DNA from: Acephala macrosclerotiorum
Lineage: Eukaryota > Ascomycota > Leotiomycetes > Helotiales > Mollisiaceae
NCBI GenBank assembly: GCA_014904845.1
Contig: MU119209.1
Span: 325,380 to 389,379 of the forward strand
DNA length: 64,000 nt
Reading direction: 5' to 3'
Positions within the stretch are counted from its first letter, which is position 1; every line of letters begins with the position of its first letter. A model generated the notes under the pieces. The model had not been told where the DNA came from. It saw only the letters and a list, made by a program, of their open reading frames with translations, and did not search any database. This document shows, piece after piece, positions 1-12,330 of this stretch. The translations under genes were made by a program, and so were the position numbers.

Positions 1-275
1 GAACTAATTGCATATTGCTAGCAGAATGCAAAGGAACCTACTGATGAGAAGCAAAGTTTTCGAAGCTACCACAGAAGAGAAAAAAGCAGGGGAGTGCTAT
101 GGGGAGGAGCTTTACTCTCAAAAACACCATCGACTCTTGCCATGTAGCCACCCTTCCGCTCGGCTAGAAGCTCATTAATTATGTAGCAACTACCTGCCTA
201 ACAAGAATAACCTCCTTGGCATCGAATCCATTCAAATCCATTCAAATCCAAGGAGGCATGGAACCAAACCACTTC
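1..275. other. Window edge, no gene seen
   Basis: No credible coding frame is visible. The only structure noticed is a short direct repetition of the words attcaaatcc around positions 228-252, immediately downstream of the stop codon of the neighbouring minus-strand gene. It may be that gene's 3' untranslated region. Confidence 0.5.
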
Positions 276-836
276 TCAACTATCAACTTGTTTGCATGAT
301 AGACATAGCCATAGGAAGAAAGTTGAGAATCCTGCCTGTTCCCAAGCCCAATCATCTTGCTTCTTCCATTCTCCGCTGTGCCAAGGTAGCTTTTCGAAAT
401 GTTTCTGACGCTTCGCCATATTCACATCATCCTCTACCTTGTAAATTGATTTGAGCTCTTTAGGTCTTGTAGATCTAGCAGTGTCTTTATCTCTACCGGT
501 ATCGAGCAGTAGATGATAAGACGTGAACTGAGGTGCAACAGGTGAGTGACTGCGAGGGGAGGACCTGCTTGGGCTTTCGGTCTTTTTCGTGCTTGCTCGA
601 GGTTGTGGTTTGTCTTTGGGCCTGGAGCCTTCTCTGGCTGTGGAGCTTGATCGGGCTCTTGAGCTTTCTCTGGTCGTTGACTTCTTGGAGCCTTTGGAGC
701 TTTCTGGCTTAGGACCATATTTATGACTGGGTGATCTGAAACTAGTGCGAGTGGAGGAGCTGGACAACTTGCTTTCGTCGCAAGACTTGCAACTGGCTCC
801 CTTACGCTTCTTACATGATGATTTATTCCCTGCCAT
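276..836 (-). CDS. Hypothetical Ser/Arg/Lys-rich protein
   Basis: I do not recognise this protein. The frame starts at an ATG (836-834) and gives 186 residues; the frame is open further upstream but only from a GTG. The N-terminus has a basic stretch with paired cysteines (CKKRKGASCKSC, residues 8-19). The first 100 residues are dominated by Ser, Arg, Lys and Pro and look disordered. The last third is more ordinary in composition, with a Trp-rich patch near EWKKQDDWAWEQ. No signal peptide, membrane segment or enzyme motif is visible. The composition suggests a nuclear or nucleic-acid-associated disordered protein, but that is only an impression. It could also be a non-coding frame. It lies downstream of another unrecognised minus-strand gene, about 0.9 kb away. 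Confidence 0.35.
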   Translation of the reverse strand: MAGNKSSCKKRKGASCKSCDESKLSSSSTRTSFRSPSHKYGPKPESSKGSKKSTTRESSRARSSSTAREGSRPKDKPQPRASTKKTESPSRSSPRSHSPVAPQFTSYHLLLDTGRDKDTARSTRPKELKSIYKVEDDVNMAKRQKHFEKLPWHSGEWKKQDDWAWEQAGFSTFFLWLCLSCKQVDS

Positions 837-1775
837 TATGCGGTTTTCTTCTATGATAATATAAAGAGATGGATAGTAGTAAAGGGCGCTTGCGTACTGG
901 CAAAGACGCCGAGGTGTTGGGAGTGGTGGAAGCTTTGGATATATGACGGGCTCAGAAGAGTTTATATTTCTGCCAGACTTGAATGAATCGTATAACTTTG
1001 ATTTGAGATTCGTAAACTTAATCACAGCTGCTGAAGAAATCGAATTTTGAACTGCGTTGAGTCGATGAGGCCACGTTGAGTGATTAACGTTGCTCGAAAA
1101 CTTCGAGTCTTTGCTGTGTAGCCCATCAAAGTAGCAAGCAGCACAAGGTACTAGCCATGTTCAGGAGTCTGTCCAAGTGCCTGGCCAATTTCTAGACCAT
1201 AGTTACAGCTCTGGGCAGAAAAATGTCCCAAAATCTTTGGTTCTTCTAGTGAAGTGGATAGAGGTTTCTTACAATACGTGGAAGTTCATTTAATGCGGTT
1301 TATAAAGTGACCTTTACTATTTGGCATATAGGGTTGTCAGGCACCCGGACAAACTTCTAAACATGGCGAGCAGGAATCTGCCATTCTTACTACAGCTCTC
1401 GCTCGCAAAGGAATGGTATTCTCGGCACCTTTGAAAAGCCTGAAAGACGCCTAACAAGCTTGTTTCAGCGCTGGAAGGCCATCACCCGTCTCTCAATGGC
1501 GTCATAATTGCTTGAATCGACTCTTCTCCTGCTATCTGGACATCCATGAGTGCCATATATCCCGAAGAATGGATAGAGGGCGACATCGAAAGATCAAATT
1601 GCCACAATCCTACTTGCACGGTACAGCTTGCTAAACGTAATTTTGATGTAGCTGAACCTGGCCCGACGTACCGGACCGAAGTGGATAACTTTGGTGACTG
1701 CGGAAACAGCGCATGAGCGGGATGCAGCTAGAGGTACTGTATCCAGGAGAGAATAAGGCATTTATGAAACCTCAT
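837..1775. other. Intergenic, no gene seen
   Basis: About 0.94 kb between two minus-strand genes. No open frame with coding texture, no RNA gene and no repeat were recognised. It probably holds the promoter of the 276-836 frame. Confidence 0.4.
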
Positions 1776-3584
1776 TCAAGGCAGTTCCGCCGGTCCTGGA
1801 GCCTCTGAAGCCTCATCAACTGGGCTAGGGCTGGATAGGAATTCGTGGGACTTTGGAAAATATGTCGTAATGTCGAATTTTGTGAGATATTCCCTCGACT
1901 TTCTAACGCTTTCGGTACTCTCTGCGAGCACAATTGCCCAGTCGGAACGTTCTTCTTTGTATTTGCAGAGCAATTCCAGTAAAAGGTCATCGCAGATTGA
2001 GTCCAGGGAGCGCTTGATCTTGCATTTGCCCTTTTTGTACCCATATAACGGCTCCCAAACATCAGGAGGTGGATATGAGCATGAGCCGAGGAATATCGTG
2101 AGCTCAATTGCCCTCCGAACGCCAGTTGGTCTAGTCGAAAGCTCTCTGATGTCTGGAATGAAGGCTCTCAATCTGCCGCCTAGCCAGTCATATCCGGGTT
2201 TCAGTCCATCGTTTCTGTAGGTCTTCAACCTACGCTTTATTAGCTCGGCTGCATTGCTAATTCTGGCCTTAAGTTTGGAAGTAGATGTTGCTGCATCAGC
2301 ATCTGCGGTTTCCGGGAGCCAACTCAGGAGTAAATTGTATGAATCCTTGAAGTGTAGTTCTATTTCGTAGTCTGCAAAAAGTTCATTCTCGTACTTCAAG
2401 GCCTCCACGATCGATTCTGGACGAAATTCAGGGTCCTCTTCTTTTATGGCAGTAGATATCCCCATCAGAGCTTCGTCCATCTCTTCTTCAAACGATACAT
2501 TACGGTTGATTTTGTACCTGCTGATTCGGTCGGGAAGAGATTTCCTTTTCGTGAGGAGAATTAGATCAAGCGCTAACTTTGAGCCTATCATTGACATATG
2601 CCCCAGTTTGCGGATTTCGCGGATTATATCATGCTCAACAAGCGCCTCGCGAAAACGGTAGAACCAGTCAAGCCCTCCTCCCTCTTTGGAGTTTGGGACA
2701 GAGTTTATATGGAGAGTCTTAATTTTAGCTTTGAGCTCGTCATGAAATTGCTGAATTGACTCCGGACTTGCATTGAGACTCCACATTAATTGTGAAGAGT
2801 AGGTGAAATACTCTGTGGACTCAAAACTGCGTGATTCGAATTCGGCTCGTAGAATTTCCAACTCGCTGTACTCCTGTGCGGGGTTGAAGTTGTTGTCCGT
2901 TCGCCTTAATTTCCTGATCAAGCTGAGAAGTAAAGTATCTAGAGGCTCGTCCGACGGTCTTTTCCCTCCATCTTCGTCGCCCTCCTCCTCCTCCTCCTCC
3001 TCCTCCTCCTCCTCCTCCTCCTCATCGCTCTGCTCCTCTTCGGTTCCTGAGTCCTCTTCCACACCACCAGCCGAAGCATCTGCTGCTTCAACCTGAGATG
3101 TGTCTTCTATTTCCTCCCAGTCGACTGTATGTCGCCCTAAAAACAGGGCCAAATGGTACGCTCGCTCGAGACCATCTGGCAGGTTGGACAACCGTTCGAT
3201 ATCCGCAACGTATTTCACCATTCTCTGACTTAACGCGCTCGAGCGAGATGGTGCGTCGGCCGGGCAGTCTGCATATTCCTCCTCTATCCACGTTCGAATC
3301 GCTGTATCGAGCTTGTCTGCTGCACCCGGATGATGCTGAAGCTGCTCAATAATTGGAGTAGGCAATTCTGCAGACACTATCAGCTTAAAAAAGCAATATT
3401 GATGGGACTGCTTACCTTTGTCTATCTTGGTCTCAATAACAAAGTCGTTCGGCGCAGCGAGTTGTGATTCAAGTTCCTTGATACGTGCGTCTCTGCTTGA
3501 GCACAGCTTGAGAATTACCACCTTCTTGGGAGCGGGTTGAGCGTTATCCTCGAGGTTAGAGTCGGACCTCTTGATGGCTGGCAT
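1776..3584 (-). CDS. Hypothetical acidic protein with poly-Glu tract
   Basis: Unrecognised 602-residue protein. The start is the first ATG of the frame (3584-3582); the frame is open six codons further but only from a TTG. The N-terminus is basic and predicted to be coiled (around DARIKELESQLAAP). A long acidic segment follows at about residues 180-220 and contains a run of about 14 glutamates encoded by a CTC/GAG microsatellite. The C-terminal two thirds are rich in charged helical sequence with repeated ESRSFEST- or KAKIKTL-like stretches but no motif I can name. A 39-base in-frame segment at 3377-3415 begins GTAAGC and ends GATAG, so it may be a very short intron; skipping it would remove 13 residues without changing the frame. 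No membrane segment is evident. The long uninterrupted frame and the ATG support a real gene; its function is unknown. Confidence 0.6.
   Translation of the reverse strand: MPAIKRSDSNLEDNAQPAPKKVVILKLCSSRDARIKELESQLAAPNDFVIETKIDKGKQSHQYCFFKLIVSAELPTPIIEQLQHHPGAADKLDTAIRTWIEEEYADCPADAPSRSSALSQRMVKYVADIERLSNLPDGLERAYHLALFLGRHTVDWEEIEDTSQVEAADASAGGVEEDSGTEEEQSDEEEEEEEEEEEEEEGDEDGGKRPSDEPLDTLLLSLIRKLRRTDNNFNPAQEYSELEILRAEFESRSFESTEYFTYSSQLMWSLNASPESIQQFHDELKAKIKTLHINSVPNSKEGGGLDWFYRFREALVEHDIIREIRKLGHMSMIGSKLALDLILLTKRKSLPDRISRYKINRNVSFEEEMDEALMGISTAIKEEDPEFRPESIVEALKYENELFADYEIELHFKDSYNLLLSWLPETADADAATSTSKLKARISNAAELIKRRLKTYRNDGLKPGYDWLGGRLRAFIPDIRELSTRPTGVRRAIELTIFLGSCSYPPPDVWEPLYGYKKGKCKIKRSLDSICDDLLLELLCKYKEERSDWAIVLAESTESVRKSREYLTKFDITTYFPKSHEFLSSPSPVDEASEAPGPAELP
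2981..3023 (-). repeat. CTC/GAG trinucleotide microsatellite
   Basis: A perfect run of the trinucleotide CTC on the plus strand, reading as GAG codons in the minus-strand gene at 1776-3584. It encodes the poly-glutamate tract and is likely to vary in length between strains. Confidence 0.85.
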
Positions 3585-3903
3585 ATCGATATTTGGGGCC
3601 AATTGGCATTTGCAGCATTGAAGTAGTGTAAATATTGCACATCAATGATGGCGTGAAGACCAGGGGTAACGAATACGAATACGAGAAGGGTCTGCTAAAA
3701 AGGAGCTAAGCGAACTCATAGTTCTTTGCAACTTGAGGCTCAGGATGGAGTGCGTCTGAAAGGGTACTGGCAGATAATAGGCCTCAAGTAACGATAAAGT
3801 TTATGAAAACAGTGTTTGTCCACGTGAGAAATCCATCTATACCCGAACATAAGAAACCATACCCATCAATCTCCTATCAGCCTTTGAAACTTTCCTCAAC
3901 CCC
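3585..3903. other. Intergenic between two minus-strand genes
   Basis: About 320 bases holding the promoter of the 1776-3584 gene and the 3' end of the dynamin-like gene. Nothing else was recognised. Confidence 0.4.
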
Positions 3904-6516
3904 TCAATGTCCAACAGCCGCACGTCCCAGATACCCATAAGTCTTCGCAGTCTCTAAAGCCTGCTCAAGGCTCCTCTTCTCATCGTTGATCTCCTTTCTC
4001 TCGATCTCCTTGTCTTCTCTCTCGCCAGCGATACTCTTCAACTTCTCTGGCTCTTCATCAGCCATTTTGTTGATGTGAATTGGTCTGAACATTCTGAGAG
4101 GACTTGATGGACCAAGTAAGTGGCGCTCGACGACCTGGATACCAACGTTATCGATGAATCGTGCCTCGGAAGTTCTATAGTAAGCGTCTAGTCTGGCAAA
4201 GACGTTCAATGCGGCATCGACGTCCCGATTACTCGCAAGCCAGGATTTGACCTCCCTCTCCTTCTTTGACTGTGAGAGGACGTCATCGGTTGACAGATTT
4301 ACCAGAGCCTCAGTCATTGCGTTGATACACCCCGTATAATTCCTTCCGACGGTTTTTAAGTAAGCTGAGTTTATAGTCCATACGAAACTGATCTCACTAC
4401 ATAGGCGATCTAGTTCCTCATGCGCAGACTTAGCCGCCGTATCCAGACATGCTGACAACCAGAATGTGATGGCGTCTTGTAGCTCGATCTCGGATGTGCA
4501 GTCCTCCAACAAGATTCTCATGCAATTTTTGATCTCGTTAATGACAGCTCTCAGTAGGTTCGACGCCATTTGCTGCCAGTGTTTCGTTTTGTCCCTATAT
4601 AGGATCCTCATCACATTGGAGTTAATTTCGTCCGTCAATTCCACGCCTCTGTTATTATCCATAACAGTGCCTATTTCCTGGAGCACGGTAACATCCTCAC
4701 CGACATCCTCACTAGATCCCAAAAGCGATGTGCGCCATGTGCATGGGCGCAGGGATGTTAGAACGTCGTCGTCCATCTTAGGCATGACGCTGCTGTATTC
4801 TTTACTCATCTTAGAGTCGAACGCCTTTAGGCACTCTTGGACGTTCATTCGTATTTTTGCTGATTGTCCATCAGGAATACGATGATAATTCCCGTCCAAG
4901 GCATCCAGGGATAATTGAGAGAATTTTGTTGCTATTTCAACCATGCAGTCTCGCTGTTCTCGATTCGTCGCTCGAGGAATTCCAAGTTTCGCAAGGTTCA
5001 GTTGGCATTCTGCTAGCTTTTGTTCGATGTCTGGGATAAGATCCGGGATGCTTCTCGTGACATGATCGTTATGCATCTCTGTCAGCGCCTTTGTCAGGTT
5101 CCCGATGCCGAGTCGAGACGGTTGACCAATGCTAGTCCAAGTACTTTGTCGAAAGAAGTGTGCTTCATTTCGGTCTCTCTCTCGGTTGTTCGCTCCTCTT
5201 TCATTTGGAAGACGATTTCGCAAGCCGAACCAGCCATTCGCAAGCCAGAATTGATTCTCTGGGACCTGCTCGTTCCGAATGGTGTCGAGAATCTATGGGT
5301 GTCAGCTGCCATCCGAGAGATTATATTATGGTCTGAACAACCTACCCAGTCTTCTGCGCCTTCTTGTTTCCTATCGCACTTCGTGATGACGCCTATGACT
5401 CGATTTTGTCTATCCGGAATGTTCCTGAGCTTTTGGAATACATCCTAAGATGCACATGGGCCAGTAAGCTTTCCGAATCCACTCATAATATCACGACAAC
5501 AAGAAATTTGAATGTTTGGGTACTTGGTCAAGAATATTGCAGCTCAAAATGTCCAAGCTAAGGCATATCAAAGTGATGATGGAATTGTGCTTACTTGTGT
5601 GCCGGGATCTCCAGGGTGTGCAACCATTCTAGGTGCTGGTCAGTATTTACTGGAAATCGAGCAAACTTGGAGCTTACAGGACGATACTTCTCGGATTTTC
5701 GATATACTTGTTCACAAGACTATTGGCCGTCTCGAAAGCGCAATGTGTCGCTGTCGTAAATCAGATGTCGTATCAACTTCTCAATCAGTTTGTAAACGTA
5801 CCACTGACAAGTCCGGGGATGTCGACTATGGTAAGATTTGGCTGGTCTTCTCCCCTGACGGTAACTTGTAGCGTGTCTTCGCTTAAGTCTTCTGGTCCGG
5901 TGTTCCCTAAGATTTCGCGTTGAGCCTGAGTGATATGAGTCAATATGTTAGAGGGCGAAGAGGAAGATTCTTACAAGACCTAGCATGCGTTGAAAAGTGG
6001 TTCCGAACTCGGGCGAATCCGTGGAGAAAACAGTTGACTCGGGAATGTCCAGTTGTTCCAGTGTCCCATTTGCCTTCTTAACCGCAGCTGAGACGGATGG
6101 AGCTCCTACGGCTTTTTGAAGGGAGACTTCAGTTGGGAACCGAGTGCACATCCTATCGTCTACCGGGAATGGAAGCCTTGTGATGGCTTGCAGTACTGAA
6201 CTTTTACCACAGCTTTGGTCACCTACGACGACCAACTGAAATCGTGCATGTCAGATTGAACGAAAATCATAAAGAAATTAGTAGAAGGGGGAAGGATTCG
6301 CACCTGTGGCAGGTCAACATATTTCGAGACGCCAATTGCGTGCAGGTGTTCGATGAAGTCCAGTTTCTCCCTGATGCTATCATTGCTCAAATTTTCCCCT
6401 ATCGCATGGTGCTCTGTGACGTATTCGCCCATTTGGGAAGAACCAGTATCAAGATATGGAAAGAGTCGGTGCTGTAGATTATCCCGGTAGTATTGTAGGG
6501 GGTTCAGGGCTGTCAT
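3904..6516 (-). CDS. Dynamin-like large GTPase
   Basis: Predicted large GTPase of the dynamin superfamily, 730 residues, which would act in membrane remodelling or, in the many filamentous-fungal paralogues, in poorly known roles. I place seven exons: 6516-6304, 6235-5975, 5925-5802, 5750-5678, 5628-5595, 5444-5346 and 5292-3904; the phases add up exactly. The ATG at 6516 opens a conserved N-terminal region. The GTPase motifs are visible in order: G1 GDQSCGKSS (residues 76-84, with Cys where Ser or Ala is usual), G2 Thr at 102 in CTRFPTEV, G3 DIPG (193-196) and G4 TKCD (256-259). The long last exon holds the middle and GTPase-effector helical regions, ending in a charged coiled segment. No lipid-binding PH domain or transmembrane segment is evident. 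No in-frame stop was found, even though the A+T-rich block begins only about 150 bases upstream of the start codon. Confidence 0.85.
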
Positions 6517-7173
6517 GGAGTGGATAAGCCTGTATAGCGGTAAGCACGGGTAGCACGAGTATTAGGGTGGTCACGTGTTTAATGTTATATATATCCTCAT
6601 CTCACCGCTAGACAGGAATAGTGGGACGTCCCTCGTACCTCACGCCGTGCCTTGCCTTTGACTCTTTGATTTTAAATTAATATATTTTAATATTAAAAAA
6701 AAATTAATTAATAAAAATAATAAATAATAAATTATTTTTTATAATTTAAATAAAATTATAAAATATATTAATAAATATATTAAAATCGTTTTTATTTAAA
6801 TTTATTAAATTAATATTTTTTATTTATTTATAATTTTAAAAAATTAAATTTATTAATAAAATTTTTAAAAATAATAATAATAATAATAAATTTTTTTATA
6901 AAAAAATTAAATTTTAATAAAATAATTAATATATATTATTTATAAATAATTTATTTTATTTTTTAATATTAAAATATTAATAATTAATATAATTATATAA
7001 TTAATTTAATTAATAAAAAAATTAATTAAATATTTTTTTATTTAATATATAATTTTATTATTATTTTTTTATTTATATTTTTTATAATTTAAATTTTATT
7101 AAAAAATAAAATTTTTATAAATATTATTTTTATTAAATAATATTTAATTTTTATAAAAAAATAAAAATTAAAT

Positions 7174-7373
7174 TATTAATAATATTAAAATACTTGAATA
7201 TATTAATATATTACGTTTAATAATTGTAGTTTTTACGTATTGAATATAAAAATTATTAATTGTTTAAAAAATTAAATTTAAAATTGAAAATATTAATATA
7301 CTTTCAATTTCTACGTTAGTTCTCTCTTAATTAGAACACGTGATAAACACGTATATATGTCTCGATATTAGCA
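7174..7373. repeat. Left LTR of element I
   Basis: Direct repeat partner of 36236-36435 at a constant offset of 29,062 bases. This copy is less mutated: around 7321-7373 it keeps cacgtg- and ctcg-containing words that are A/T in the partner. Confidence 0.65.
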
Positions 7374-10300
7374 ATTTCTATTTTTATAGTAAAAATTTAA
7401 TTTACTTTTTAATGTAATTTTTTATTCAATCGTAAACTCAATAAATAATCTCGTAATCTAAAAATTTAATATTTACAAAATAATTATAAAAAATCGTTCG
7501 TTTAAAAAAAATAAATAAAAAAATCTCGTAATTATATTAATTATATTATAAATTTCTCGTAAAATTATAACAATTTCGTATAATATCAATTGAACAACTT
7601 TTAAAGAAAAAAAACAATTATTTTCAAAATAAAAAATAATTTTTAATTTTAATATTTCGTATTATATTTTTTTTTTTTTTTATATATGTATTTTAATTTT
7701 TGTTTTAATTAATTTTTTTCTCTCGTAAAATTAATATAAAATTTAATTTAATAATATTTCAATCGTAATAAAAAAAATATTATAAATTATATTATTTTAT
7801 TTTTTAATTATTTATATATTTATAAAAAAATCAAAGAAATATTAATTAATATATAAATTAATAATCGAAATTAAAAAAATTAATTAAATTAATAATTTAA
7901 TTATTTTATATTTATATTATAAAAAATTTTTCTATTTATATTATATTTTAAAAAATTGTATTTTTGTACAATTAATAAGTTTTTATTCGTAGTATTAATA
8001 ATATCGTATAATTATTAAAAGTATTAATAATTCAATATATTTTAAACGTAATCAAATTTTTATAATACGATATTTTAATCGATTTAAAAATCAATTAATA
8101 AAATTGAAATTTATTAAAATATAAAATTTTTTTAAAATTGATTTATTATAATAAAAAAATTGTATTTGATATTATTATTAATAAAATCGAAAAATCAATA
8201 ATAAAATAAATAAAACAAATAATAAAATTACAAAATTAATAATCGAATATTTTTAAATTGTAATTTACGTAATTAATTAATAATAATTAATTATTTTTTT
8301 ATATTTTTAAAAATTTAACTTGAAATAAATTAATTTACTCGATTCAAAAAAATAAAACTTTAAATTTTATTTTTTTTTATTTATTTTTTCATTTTAATCG
8401 TAAAATTATTTATATTAATAAACGTTTATAAAATTTTATTTAAATTGAATTTTATTATAATATTTATCGAATTATCGTTTTTATATATTTATTATACTTT
8501 TTACAATTTTTTATATTTATACGATTATTTCAAAATTATAATATTGATTATAAAACGTTTTTTAATTATTATTTTTAATTTTATTAAATAATCGTATAAA
8601 AAATACAAATTCGTATAAATAATAATAAAAATATTAAATAAATCGAATTATTTTATAATTATATTAATAATAAAAATTATTACAATTATTATATTTATTT
8701 TATTGATTATTTTATAGATTTTAAACGTTAAAACGTTTTTAGTAATTTTTTTACACTTTATAAAATTTTAATATATTAAATTATTTTTTATTTTAAAATC
8801 GTTTTTTATTCGAATTTTATTAATTATTATAATTATATATCCAATTTACGAACTCAAATTAATATTATTAGTATACGAATCGTTTACAAATGCGAATATT
8901 TTAATTGTTTTTAAATCGATCGAAATATAATAAATATTACGCGATAAATTGTTTTATTATTATTTCAATTTTTTATTTAAAGTTATTACGTTTTTCTCGA
9001 TCGAAATTTGATATTATATAATAATTAATAAATAAACGTAATATACATTTTATAAATTTATTATTTTTAATATTAATCAAAGTAATTTATAGTTTTTAAA
9101 TTAATAAATTCGATTTTTTTATTTTTATTTTTTTATTTAAATTATATATATTTTTTTTTTTAATAATTATATAATTTTATTATTAAATATTAATTAATTT
9201 ATAAATATTAAATATTAAATATTTTTTATTTACAATTTAATTTTTTTTAATTTTCTTTTTTTCAAATTTAAAAATTGTAATATTAATAATTTTAATATAT
9301 TATTTATTTGTATATTAACGATTTCGATTATTTTTTTATTTTTTTCAATTAAAAAATAAAAATTATATATTAAAAATTTTATTTTTAATTCGAAAATATA
9401 ATATTTATAATATATAATGAATTAATAAATATTTGTTTTTATAAATTTATACAATAATTTTTTTATAATTATAATTGTTTTTTTAAAATAAAAATATATT
9501 ATTTTTTTTAATAAATTAATAAATTTTATTTATTAAATTGAAATTTGTAATTGTATATATATTTATATAACGTTTTATAATTATATTATAAAATTATAAT
9601 TTTAAATCAAAATTAAAATCAAAATTAAAATTGTTTTTTAATTTATTCGTTAAATTACAAAAAATTCTATAAAAATAAACTTTTTCAATTTATTATTAAA
9701 AATTTAAATTACAATTTTTATTTTTTCGTATAATTTATTTATTGTTTTATTTTTAATTTCATATATTAATTTAAATTTAAAAATCGAAATATTTTTATAT
9801 ATTATTAAATCGTATTATATAAATTCAAAAACGATTTTAATAAATAATTTAATTTATTTTTTTTATTATAAAATTTTCAAAAAATTTTCAAATATAATAA
9901 TAAATTTATTTTTTTCGTAATTTAATTACAAATTTTATATATATATATATTTTTTTTATTTATTATATAAATTATATTAATAATAATTTCTTTTTTTATA
10001 CAATATTAATTAAAATTTTTATTATTTATAAAATCGTTATTATTATTATTAATATTTATAAAATCAAAATATTTTTATTCAAAATAAATTGTAAATTTCA
10101 ATTTATTTTTCGTATTTCTCGATCGTTTATAATATTTAAATTAAATTTCAATTAAAATTAAATAATTACTATTATCGTTCTTTTAATTTTTGTTTTTTTA
10201 TATTGTTTTTACTATTTTCAATTTCTCGTTTTTTTACGTAATTCTCGTAAATTGTTTTTTTATCGATTTTTTAATTTACGATTTTCAAAAATAAAATTTT

Positions 10301-12102
10301 ATTACAATTAATTTAAAGTTTATCAATTTATAAAATAATTATATAATATACTCTTTACTCGTAATTATTAATAATTTATATAATTTTTTCTATTTTTTGT
10401 ATTTTTTAAAAATTCAAATATCGAAATTAATAAATAAATTTAAAATAATTAAAATATTATTAATTTATCGTTTAATTTATATATAATAAAATTTATTTAT
10501 TATTTTATAAATAGCGTTTACTTTTTTTATTATTATCAATATAAAAATATTTGTATTTAAAATTTTAAAATATATTTTAAATACTAATAAAATAAATACA
10601 AATTTGTTTAATTTTATTAAATTATTACAAATTTTTATTATTATTTATAGTATTTACTTTTTCGTAATATATTTTATTATTTCTTTCAATATAATCGTAT
10701 AAACTCGTCGTAATAAAATATAATATTTTTTTATTTTTTTAATTAAATTATATATTTCAATTAAAATTTATTTTATTTTTATTATTACGATTTTTATTTA
10801 TTATTTGAATTTTATAAACGCGAAATTCTTTTTAATATTATAAATTAAAACTTTTAACGATTTTAAATACGTATTAATTTAATATTTTTTAATTATATTT
10901 TATATTACTTACGTAAACATTTTTATAACGAATTATACATTTTAAAATCTTATAATAAAATCTACAAATTATAAAATCGTATTATTATTTAAATATATAA
11001 TATTAACGATTATCGAGTAATTAAATTTGTAATCGTTTAATAAAAAAAATTTGAATCGTTTTAATAATTTCGTATTTATTTGATAATAATAATAAAATTT
11101 GTTTATTTATTTTAATTATTAAAATATAAAATTCTTATATTTAATTTTATTAAAAATATTTACAAATCGTTGTATTAATAAATATTTAAATTTTTTATAT
11201 ATATATTATAAATTTGTATTTATTAAATAATATCAAATAAAAACTTTTTTTAATTTTATTAATAAAATTTATAAATATTTTTATTTGTATACAATTAATA
11301 CGATTATATTATTATTACGTTTTTTTATACGATTTTTTACGTTATTAAATCAAATTTTAAATTTATTTATATTTTTTAAAAATAATAAAAATAATATATT
11401 ACAAAATATAATATAAAAAATAATATTTTTAATAAAAATATAAATTTTAATTATATTTTCAATTTTTATATTATTTATTTCGAATTAAATTTTTTTTTCG
11501 TAATTCGAAATATTGAATTTAATTTATAGATCGATTTTTTATAAAACTATAAATTAATCGTATTTTGTAATTAATATAATAATTATATTTATATTTAATA
11601 ATATATTTTAAAATTTTTTTATAATATATTTATTTGTAAATTAAATTTTTTTTTTTTAATTTGAATTTTTTTTAATTAAATAAAATACGTTATTTTTAAT
11701 CAAAAAAAATTATATTTTTTGATTATTTAATTTTACGATTAATTTTTTAATATTAATATATTTTACGATAAAAAAATTAATTTTTACAAATTTTCGATTA
11801 TTTTTTTTTTATTTTTTAAAATCGAATTTTTTTATATTTAAAATAAAAATATTAAAAAAATTTATTTTATTTTTATTATTAAATTTTTTTACTTTTTTTT
11901 TATAAATTAAAAAAATTTAATAATTTATTATAAAAATTTATTTTTTATATCGAATATAAATTTCGTTTTTAAATTTTTTATATATTTGTTATTTTTTTTT
12001 TAAAAAATATTTTATCGATCAATATTTTGTTTTTTTATAAATATAATATTTTTTTTTTTTTCGAATAATTATTTCAATTGTATTTACTATATTTTTAATC
12101 TT

Positions 12103-12330
12103 TGTAATTATTAATCTATTCGAAAATAAATTACAAAATATTAAAATTTTAATTTAATATTAATAATTCAAATTTTTTTTTTTTTAAAAAAAATATTTAT
12201 TTATTTATATAATTAAATAAAATAAACGTAAAATTAAAAAATAAATATTAAAACAATTATTATTAAAAACAATAGAAATTATAATTCGAATTATTTAATT
12301 GATCATTTAAATAATTATTTGATTAAATTA
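12103..12330. repeat. Left LTR of element II
   Basis: Direct repeat partner of 33775-34010. The best-conserved core is 12180-12330, where differences are mostly C/T or G/A. Confidence 0.6.

Noticed and set aside
837..1025. N-terminal extension of the first gene to 249 residues
   Set aside because: The extension begins with GTG and has no family support; the ATG at 836 is preferred.
3585..3602. Start of the acidic protein at 3602
   Set aside because: That codon is TTG; the first ATG is six codons later at 3584.
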